Below, piece by piece: positions 40,816 through 48,012 of a stretch of DNA of 48,012 nucleotides (its first letter is position 1; every line of letters begins with the position of its first letter). A program made the translations under genes and the position numbers. The stretch is from Chara braunii (lineage: Eukaryota > Streptophyta > Charophyceae > Charales > Characeae). The notes beneath the pieces are model-generated. The model was not told the origin of the DNA. It worked only from the letters and a program-made list of their open reading frames with translations, and did no database searches. The stretch is taken from NCBI GenBank assembly GCA_003427395.1, contig BFEA01000629.1, positions 715,776-763,787 of the forward strand, read 5' to 3'.

Positions 40816-40905
40816 TTTCTTTTATTTTTATTTGTTTTATTTTTTTTGCTTTTTAAGTTTTATTTATTTTATTTAAAAAATATTATTTTTTAAATATATT
40901 TATTT

Positions 40906-41176
40906 CAAGGCTACCAGTCGGGCCCCCCGGGTCCCAGGTGGCCAGCCCGTGCAAGGACCAAAGAAGGTCTCAGCAAAAAAAAAAAAAAAAAAATCCCAAA
41001 AAATCCAAAAAAAAAACTATGTTATGCACAAAACTTGACTCAATAACTTTTGCCGCAGGGTTACATCGCGATTCTTCACCAAATTTAAAATAAAAAATAA
41101 AATTCAAAAGTCTTTATTTTTTATTTTTTTTTTAGCCCGGTCGGGCAAGTGACCCCGGGCCACTCTGGTAGCCTAG
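40906..41176 (+). mobile_element. TIR element family M2, copy d (complete, ~271 bp)
   Basis: Starts AAGGCTACCAGTCGGGCC and ends GGGCCACTCTGGTAGCCTAG: terminal inverted repeats. Each arm has its own internal hairpin (CGGGC...GCCCG in the 5' arm; GCCCG-GT-CGGGC in the 3' arm). The centre is A-tract, ACTATGTTATGC, AACTTTTGCC and T-rich tract, as in family M1. No coding capacity. Confidence 0.7.
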
Positions 41177-41308
41177 ATTTATTTTTATTACTTTCTATAA
41201 TTGTAGTTTAGTTCTTTTAATTTTTCAATTTTCAAGTTTTTTTTTTTAATTTTACTTTCTTTTATTTTTTATTTAAAATTTTAATTATTATTATTTTATT
41301 TTTTTTTT

Positions 41309-41368
41309 ATGCGTCTGTGTGCGTGGGTGTGTGTGTGTCGGGGGGACGGGAGGGAGGACCCCTCCCCC

Positions 41369-41417
<49 letters not shown>

Positions 41418-41465
41418 CCAATCAATCAACCAATCAATCAAACAATCAATCAATCAATTAAAAAA
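41309..41465 (+). repeat. Composite microsatellite: (TG)n, G/C anchor, (AATC)n
   Basis: TGCGTGGGTGTGTGTGTG, then GGGGGACGGGAGGGAGGACC and CCTCCCCCACC, then (AATC)n to about 41460, followed by an A-tract. It has the same order as at 29.8 kb, 30.0 kb and 47.5 kb. Confidence 0.8.
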
Positions 41466-43076
41466 AAAAAAAAACAATCAATCAAATATATTTTTTTTTC
41501 TATTTTTTTTCTTTTTTTGTCACGCACGGAAAATAACCCCCCTAAATTTTAAATTTTTTTTTTTCTTTTGTACAGGGTGGTAGAAGCCGACGTGTGCTGG
41601 CGGCCCACGAGCGTTGTTTTCCCGTGCGCGCCCCCGCCTGGAAGTGGCGAGGCCTTGTGCAAACTCGGCCGCGAGGCCTCGGGCGCAGGGCTGCGTCCAA
41701 GGGGGACACATAGCTTCACGCGGATTGAAATGGACTTCCAAAAAGTTTATTCTCGTCTCTGCCCTTCTTCTTATTGTCCCATTTCTCTCCTGGTCACCTT
41801 ATTCTGCCCTTTCTCTCCCCCTTTCCCTTTTTGTCCACAACTATAAATCTCGCAAGCGCGTTGCTCTCACTCTATCGTTTTGGCAATACATCGACGATGA
41901 TTGGCCCTTTCTGGAGGAGTCGTGGCTAGATGAGGTGGTGGTCAACTTTTGGAAAGTCCTGACGACTTTGCTGCAACTTTGTGGGATGGCGTGGTGGATC
42001 ATTGTGAAAGACTGCAGGATCCATGCTAATTGGTGTATTAGTTTAGTGGGCGGGGTAATGGTCGTTGTATCTAACAATTTAAGTGTTGAACAAGTGGCGG
42101 TCGGGACCATCCGTATTCGAGTAGGGAAATATAAGTTGACATAAGGGATGGTCAGATGCCATAGCGCGAGAGGAGAAGACCTCACATCTTGTCTTATTAA
42201 TTTTTGTCTGGCAGCAATATGCGAAATCTAAGCGTTTGGCTATACGACAGTTTTTCTTTTGGTTGTGAGTGAGTTTATATTGTATTTCTCTCTCTGTCTC
42301 TCTCTCTATCTCTCAGTAGATGTATGCATTGATGTATGATAGTATGTCATAGTATAAGAATAAATGTGAATGCTCATCCTCGTGCTGTTAAGAATCTCGT
42401 CAGCCGATGACCGTAGAAGCATCACGATCAACGTTCCTTTGGTAGCATAAATGCATGTTTTTTTTTTTTTTTTGCAAGTAACGTGCTTGTGATACATGCA
42501 TGTGAGATGATGTGACTTTGGTTTATTTATCTTTATCGATGATGTTGTGGGTCGGAAATTCACTATATCTTGATTGATCTATAGTGTGCAACTTTTCCGA
42601 CACCCCACACTGCTCTCATTTTGATCAACTGTCGAGATTTTTGCTCCTCTTTTTATGAGGAATACTAATCCCAGTGCTCGGACTCTTGAAATTTTGGTGA
42701 TGTCACCTAGAGAATTACTCCAACCTCTGCTTTTGGATGCGATTGAACTCGGAAGAACTTTCTTCGGAACTCTTCCATTAGTTTCATGGGTAATACGCCA
42801 CCCCGAGGAACATCGAAATCTAAAGTTGCTTTGAACGAACCTGGAGAACTACTAAAATGTGGTCATTTTCTCTTCTGAACGGAGGAGGTGTGTATATCAC
42901 CCATGTGGATTGAGACAACTGAACCACGGAGACGCCAACTTCTCAACCCTCTTGACCATGATCCTTTCCGTATAGTAACAAGTACAGGACACGTGAGTGC
43001 GCCATGCAAGAAGTTGTCGACGTGGTAGGTGATTCTTATTACTTCCCATCTAAAGCCCTCTATTTAGGATTTGTAA
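41466..43076. other. Unassigned region
   Basis: Includes a pyrimidine-rich stretch (about 41745-41835) followed by ACTATAAATC (about 41840), which looks like a plant TATA box, and a 176-codon frame ending at 42144 that lacks an ATG and any known motif. (TC)n at 42290-42315. A host gene cannot be excluded or supported. Confidence 0.25.
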
Positions 43077-43091
43077 ACGTTAGTTTTGTGA

Positions 43092-43433
43092 TTGTTGATA
43101 CTCATTTCACCCTTGCTCCAGTTTCCCCGCTTTCAACGAGTTGATCATCGTCTTCTTGCAGACGGTTGCACCCCATTCGCCTCCAGGCCTCATACTCTCT
43201 ATTGTAACAGTGATTATTGTCGTACAGAGCGCGTCTGGGCCAAAGGTTTCAACTATCAAGCATATGGCGACGAAAATTACAAGCAAAAAATTGTAACACG
43301 ACGACCTTTTTATTCAGATTCAGAACTTAGTGACGAACGACGTCGGTCCCTTGTGCAAAACAGACACTCAACATGCATTCCATGTCCTTTCCGACCCAAA
43401 AAGAGACGTCGCGCTATGAATACCAAAGCTTAA
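43092..43433 (+). other. Open frame without ATG, possibly exonic or degraded element
   Basis: 113 codons with balanced composition, ending in a basic tail (FRPKKRRRAMNTKA) that resembles a nuclear-localisation type cluster, and Cys pairs (SDYC, CIPC). No ATG opens it and no domain is recognised. It could be an exon or a fragment of a decayed element. Confidence 0.2.
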
Positions 43434-44295
43434 AGATACTGTTTAATTTATTAAGCCCTTAAGGAAAAACCTGTTTTCCTTCCCCTTCTTTTCCTGCCAT
43501 TCGTTGCTCCATATCAGGGACCGTGTGAAAGATTTGAGTTTTGTATGTGTCTCCACACTGAATTTCTGAAAAGAATAAAACACATCCCATTTTGCCGGTT
43601 TTCTGGCCCCTTTTTCGCACTTTGGTCACTCCGATAAGAAAAGCAAGCAGGACGAGAGATTTGCATCGCAGCAAACACGTGCCTGTTCTGAAGCGAAGTG
43701 ACGAACTGGCAAGAGGACAAAGATGAGGTGATTTTTCATCATCAAGACAAAGTCCCCCAGTCCTTCGTTGTTGATCAGCCGAAACCCGATCGCAGACTAA
43801 AAGCGTGACGGCTAACGCAATCAGCGATCCTAATTAAAACCAACCCCTTGCAACGCCTGTGCCACAAGGTTTTTATTAACCCTTACAAGCTACCGGTATT
43901 ATCTAGAGTATATTTACGCGGAAGAATGACATGAGGCCATTGAAGCCCAAGGTTATGCTTATGGTGACTTGGCGTAAATATCGTGCAATTAAAATTATGA
44001 GGCTCTGCATGTAACTCCTTCAAACACTATACATATGAAGGTTGAAATGGGTTCAAAACAACTTTCCTTAAGTAATTAGATAGGATGCGTGAGGACGTCG
44101 CGTGACATGCGGTACGTAATCGACGCCAGGAGTCAGAAAAATAATTGTCTAACTACGTTCAACTTGATCGATTTGTCACTAGCAAGGAAGTTGGGAAAAC
44201 AGAAAATGGTTATGGAAGACTTGTTTATCATGCATTTATGAGATCTGAAACTTTAAGCAGAAATCATTAAAAGATGTCGGTTAAGAACAACGTCA
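43434..44295. other. No gene recognised
   Basis: Mixed A/T-rich DNA without supported features. Confidence 0.3.
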
Positions 44296-44340
44296 TTGAA
44301 CGGGATCGTGAAAACCGCCAGAGAGTTGGATGAAAAAGGT

Positions 44341-44957
44341 ATGAAGAAATACATAGATAGGCATGATGTGGACACGATGCATACAATCGACGATGTATCT
44401 GCAAAACACCGATATTGGCTACAATCGATTAATATTTTCTACAAGAGCGGGTTGGACTATGCTCTCGAATATCCAAACAGAGTCAATTCTCAACTAAACC
44501 TTTCCTTTCTGTCGTTTGTGATCCAACAACAATCCAACCCTTTGCCCTTCTTTTCTAGATCTCCTTTCTCTGCATCCTCGCTCATGCCCGTCGCTGCGCT
44601 CATACCAACACCAGAAGCAAACAAACTTGAGTTTTCCAACACACATGTAGCGCAACTAATCTAGAATGTGTCAAAGAATCAACCTGAATGGATGAATGCA
44701 TTGATGAAGAACCAAAATGCGCATTTGGGCCGATTGGAGAATGTCTACGAGATATTTCGACACAAGGAGTAACTTTTCCTTCTCAAGCAACCGCTCTCCC
44801 TAGTTGTTTTCAACTCTTGAACCCTCTGGCTCCCCCTGCTCTTCCGACCATGGTACAAGCCCAAGCGGCCACCGTAGCCATTGCTTCTCAGTCGTGTTAC
44901 AACTGCATGCAACCTGCTTACTTTAATAGACAACAGAAACATTCCCACGAGAAATGA
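44341..44957 (+). pseudogene. Decayed Gag of a second retrotransposon
   Basis: Two frames (to 44664 and 44688-44957). The first has an ATG at 44341 and a helix-rich start (KKYIDRHDVDTMHTIDDV). The second ends with CYNCMQPAYFNRQ, a zinc-knuckle remnant in which the Gly, His and last Cys are lost (expected CX2CX4HX4C). A Pro/Ala/Gln-rich stretch precedes it, as in many Gag proteins. A TIR element follows immediately. Confidence 0.45.
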
Positions 44958-45446
44958 AAGTTGAAAAAACATTCCATGAAAAAAAATTCGTTCATATTGA
45001 TAAATTATTATTTCAATGTTCGTCCAATCTAAAATTTTCAGTTTTATTTAATAAGTTTCTGTCTAAATACGAGCTTTCCCTTCCAACTACATCTGTTTGT
45101 TCAAGATGGAATGTAAGTCTGGACGAATTTATGAAATGTTTTAATTAAACTTTCATCCTACGACAATAATATCTTCTAATTTAGATTTGATTAACCTATT
45201 TATGACTGAAAATCCTTACTTAGAACGACAGTCAAATTAAAATATTTCATGAACTCATCCAAACTTTCAGTCCAAACAAGAAGGGATACCCTATTCTTGG
45301 AATGAAAGTTTCAAGTAAGATGGAAAATTTTAAAACTGGAATGACAATTTTTAAGATAAAATAAAAATTTAAAATTTGGAATGTAATTTTATTATAGAAT
45401 AATTATTTAATTCTAGGAATTTTTTCCGTTGGAGACTTTCATTTTC
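44951..45446. mobile_element. TIR element (family M3) inserted into the decayed retrotransposon
   Basis: GAAATGAAAGT (44951-44961) and ACTTTCATTTTC (45435-45446) form terminal inverted repeats. ATGAAAGT or its complement recurs inside (about 45147 and 45301), and GGAATG followed by AAGT/ACAATT/TAATTT recurs several times, the sub-terminal repeats typical of MITEs. It is very A/T-rich and non-coding. It lies between the Gag and pre-protease parts of one element, so it inserted later. Confidence 0.6.
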
Positions 45447-45501
45447 CAAGGCAACAACAATCGGCCATTTCTGTCACTAACCCCGACACTACCAATCAAG
45501 G

Positions 45502-46201
45502 ATGAGTTGTGGCTCTCCTGGGAGGAAAGGAAGGATCAAGTTGTATCCTTCTTGCTCTTTCATTGCCACTATGGACCTTATAGCATCCATGATAGATGCT
45601 TTGTACGAAGTGGACCATTCTATTGATCCCGCTGAGTATCTTCCCTTAGCAGAATGGATAGAAGTCATCCGTCTACGAGAGAAAGACGATGATCGAGGAT
45701 GGGTATCACACGATTCCAAGTTAGGATCTCGGTTCATGATAGGGGAGATAAACGTCGTAGAGGTCCTCAAGAAACTGGACATTCGAATCCCTGTCCCCAT
45801 TCGCCATCTCCTCACTATATCTTAAGTTCTCCCCTTCTAACTCAACTCCGCCAGATGATTCGACCACTGTGGCAAGCATGTATGGCAGTACGCTTGTAAC
45901 CGCAATTTTATATACGGAGAAATATCACTTCTTCCAGGTCTGGCGGATCATGTGGTTTGGAGCGGAATGTGATTGCGAGGTGAGGGGGAAGTCGTTCACT
46001 CCCTTGATCGATACTGGCTTCTCAACACTCGACGTCCTTTCTTTGGATTTTGTACGAAAAATGAGAAGGTTGAACTCCATCCTCCCGCTTTCCAACAATG
46101 AAAACTATGTGTTTGTAGATCATGAGACGATGAACATAGCCGGGATCGTGGAGAACGTGGCTATTAAAGTAGGTCAACTGCACGTGTTAGTAAACACGTA
46201 A
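45502..46201 (+). pseudogene. Decayed protease region of the second retrotransposon
   Basis: The frame 45502-45825 ends with the pre-protease motif VEVLKKLDIRIPVPIRHLLT, the counterpart of KMLEETEVTLSFKEAM in the 15-24 kb element. After a frameshift the frame up to 46201 holds SFTPLIDTGFSTLDVLSLDF (retropepsin DTG; the next residue, usually Ala or Ser, is Phe) and NIAGIVENVAIKVGQLHVLV, matching the G-x-x-x-N-V beta strands of gypsy proteases. The protease cuts the polyprotein. No RT follows in the window. Confidence 0.6.
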
Positions 46202-46860
46202 GAGATCGACATTACGCTCATAGTGTGTATTGTTGGGATTATCGTGGGAAATTGCAAGAGGTGCACGAATCCACTTTGACTATTTTCCTCCACATTTCAA
46301 TAAGATGAACAACAGAAAGAGAAATGGTGGAGAAAGCTTTGCGAATTTGGATGATTGGATTAAATTCAAAGGACTAATAATGGGAGGTACGTGAGTGATT
46401 TTGATGATCTATGTCATAAGGGAAACATCAATGATTATCTCTTCTCCGAATATGATGAAACCAAACTCGTTGAACTTTATGATTATGTGGCCACTAAAAA
46501 AGAATGAGACGATCTCTTGAATCCTTCATGAGGCCAATGAAGAATACCGAAGACTCCCTCATCCAACTCGTTCCTTCCAACAAGAGGATCAATCATACTT
46601 GGATTCAGAGGTACCACCCCCTTTCCTCACTCTAATGGAGACTCGTGTCTCACTTGCTTCCTTCCTAGGGGAGCCTATTCTTCAAATTTCAGATATGGTT
46701 GATCTCTTGGAACCCCCTCGCACCTTATCCTGATTCTGTCAACATAAGGTTGGGTGAAGCCAGTGCTAGAGCTTCTGACCTTAACCCAAAAGGGCTTATT
46801 TGTTTAGGTGACATATAACAGTTAAACATCTAATCAATTCAGAGTTATCATTGTTCAACA
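46202..46860. other. Possible pol remnant, not identified
   Basis: Several short frames continue after the protease (for example a frame with GRYVSDFDDLCHKGNINDYL), but none shows RT motifs. Probably decayed retroelement sequence. Confidence 0.25.
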
Positions 46861-46879
46861 AAGCACCTTAAGAAATTGC

Positions 46880-47050
46880 CAAACACTAAGTGTGGATTGC
46901 CAGAAACACCCTTAGGGAACCTTGATGCAAGGTCCGAATCTATTTGGTGACCGCGCACCTTCGGGAAGAGTCAAACAGTCAGTGCTCTGTGCGGATTGCT
47001 GTTAGCATTTTGAGGGAACCTTGACGATGGGTCTGGATCAGTTTGGGGCA
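46880..47050 (+). repeat. Two direct repeats, ~99-bp period
   Basis: GTGTGGATTGCC..AGGGAACCTTGATGCAAGGTCC and GTGCGGATTGCTG..AGGGAACCTTGACGATGGGTCT (broken by variable bases) start at about 46891 and 46989; both are followed by TCTATTTGG or TCAGTTTGG. Confidence 0.55.
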
Positions 47051-47080
47051 GAGTTTCTCGCTCTCTGTGCCTATGAAACA

Positions 47081-47100
47081 CCCGCGGACGCGTCCGCGGG
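47081..47100. repeat. Perfect 20-bp GC palindrome
   Basis: CCCGCGGACGCGTCCGCGGG equals its own reverse complement. A related degenerate CGGACGC...GCGTCCG pair follows at about 47117-47138. Confidence 0.9.
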
Positions 47101-47488
47101 CCCGATCTCGAGTGGCGGACGCATATGTGGCCGCGTCCGTGGCCGACCTGGTTCGTGCCTCGGACCCGATTTTAAGAGATTTTTCCTGAATTAAATAATA
47201 GAAAAAAAAAGGGGGGGGGGGTTGTAGGAAATTTTAATCCCTACAACCCCATATTTTTATTTTTGGAAACAGATACTTTTTTGGAATTATAAAAAAGGAA
47301 AAACAGAAAAGGTGAAGAAGAGAAATTCAAAAATAAATTTTAAAAAAAACTTTCTTTTTTTTTTGATTTTTGGTTTGCAGTTCTTTGTATTCTTCGTTTT
47401 TACGGTTTTTTTTTTTTTTTTCCCCTAAGGAAACAATCAACAGAACGGGAAAAAAAAAAGTTTTTTTTTCCCGGGCCTTTTAATATTT

Positions 47489-47527
47489 GTTTGTGTGTGT
47501 ATGTGTGTGCATGTGTGTGTGTGTGTT

Positions 47528-47609
<82 letters not shown>

Positions 47610-47820
47610 AGAGAACAGGTAAGTGTGTTTGTTAGAGTGTGTGTGTCTATGTGTGTGCGCGTTGCCGCCGCTGCGCCCTCGCCCGCGCGCGGACAGGGCG
47701 TTGTGAGAGTGTGTGTGTGTATGTGTGTATATGTGTGTGCATATGTGTGTGTATGTGTGTGTGTATGTGTGCGGGCGCGTGGTGGGTGGCGGGGGGGTGG
47801 GGCGACCCCTCCCCCACCAC

Positions 47821-47864
<44 letters not shown>

Positions 47865-48012
47865 CTGAAAAAAAAAGAAGCAAAATCAAATGAATCTTCC
47901 GCTAGAACATGGGAGTATACAATCCTACCTGTGTGTGTGTGTGTGTGTGCGCCTGTGGGGCCAATCAATCAATCAATCAATCAATCAATTAATCAATCAA
48001 TTAATCAATCAA
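47489..48012 (+). repeat. Composite microsatellite: (TG)n, (GA)n, TG-rich, G/C anchor, (AATC)n, then a second short copy
   Basis: (TG)n (47489-47594) passes into (GA)n (47595-47614), TG-rich DNA, a GC-rich spacer near 47670, TG-rich DNA (47701-47772), the anchor GGGGCGACCCCTCCCCCACC (about 47799-47818) and (AATC)n (to about 47866). A second (TG)n (47930-47950), a short anchor and (AATC)n (47962 to the window end) follow. Protein frames here are by-products. Confidence 0.9.

Noticed and set aside
41568-42144. Host gene with TATA box near 41840
   Set aside because: The frame has no ATG, no recognisable domain and starts upstream of the putative TATA box.

Overview
This window is about 48 kb of eukaryotic, repeat-dominated nuclear DNA. 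I find no confidently intact host protein-coding gene. The content is decayed LTR retrotransposons, small inverted-repeat elements, retroposed small-RNA and rRNA fragments, microsatellites and many short hairpin arrays. A primer-binding site complementary to the 3' end of plant tRNA-Asp, a plant-like 25S rRNA fragment and U6 snRNA sequence suggest a green-lineage genome (streptophyte alga or early land plant; a charophyte is my guess). The sequence alone does not prove this. Scattered single N bases indicate a draft short-read assembly.

Layout. 1-730: 3' part of a Ty3-type gag with a CCHC knuckle. 1.2-2.6 kb: hairpin-rich non-coding DNA. 3.4-4.4 kb: a composite of tRNA-like promoter boxes, U6, degenerate 25S rRNA, a second U6 fragment and an A-tract. 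6.5-7.2 kb: eight hairpins sharing one loop but with different, internally complementary stems. 7.5-7.9 kb: a tandem repeat of about 124 bp. 8.77-9.08 kb: a chain of adjacent perfect hairpins. 11.2-11.6 kb: a 56-bp minisatellite. 12.7-24 kb: the most informative part, a degraded Ty3/gypsy element. It has an LTR-like segment, a tRNA-Asp-type PBS, four successive copies of an unrecognised protein module, two small ORFs, then gag, protease, RT, RNase H and integrase. A fifth module copy lies upstream of the LTR. 24-28.4 kb: hairpin repeats, a 20-bp tandem repeat and (ATT)n. 28.8-41.2 kb: AT-rich DNA with two families of TIR elements that share a core but carry different arms. 39.0-40.1 kb: a three-copy repeat of about 210 bp. 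44.3-46.2 kb: a second decayed gag-protease element interrupted by another TIR element. 41.3 kb, 29.7-30.3 kb and 47.5-48.0 kb: a recurring composite of (TG)n, a G/C hairpin and (AATC)n.

How the parts relate. The 15-24 kb element has the standard retrotransposon order (PBS, extra 5' ORFs, Gag, PR, RT, RH, IN) and resembles the gypsy group with 'PQGWTN' and 'DDxPVKGP' RT motifs. It carries many in-frame stops, frameshifts and a 197-bp duplication in integrase, so it cannot act autonomously. The most unusual theme is structural: at several independent places short conserved loops recur with different stems that remain complementary within each unit. This is what selection on RNA (or single-stranded DNA) structure, or hairpin-templated repair, would leave behind.
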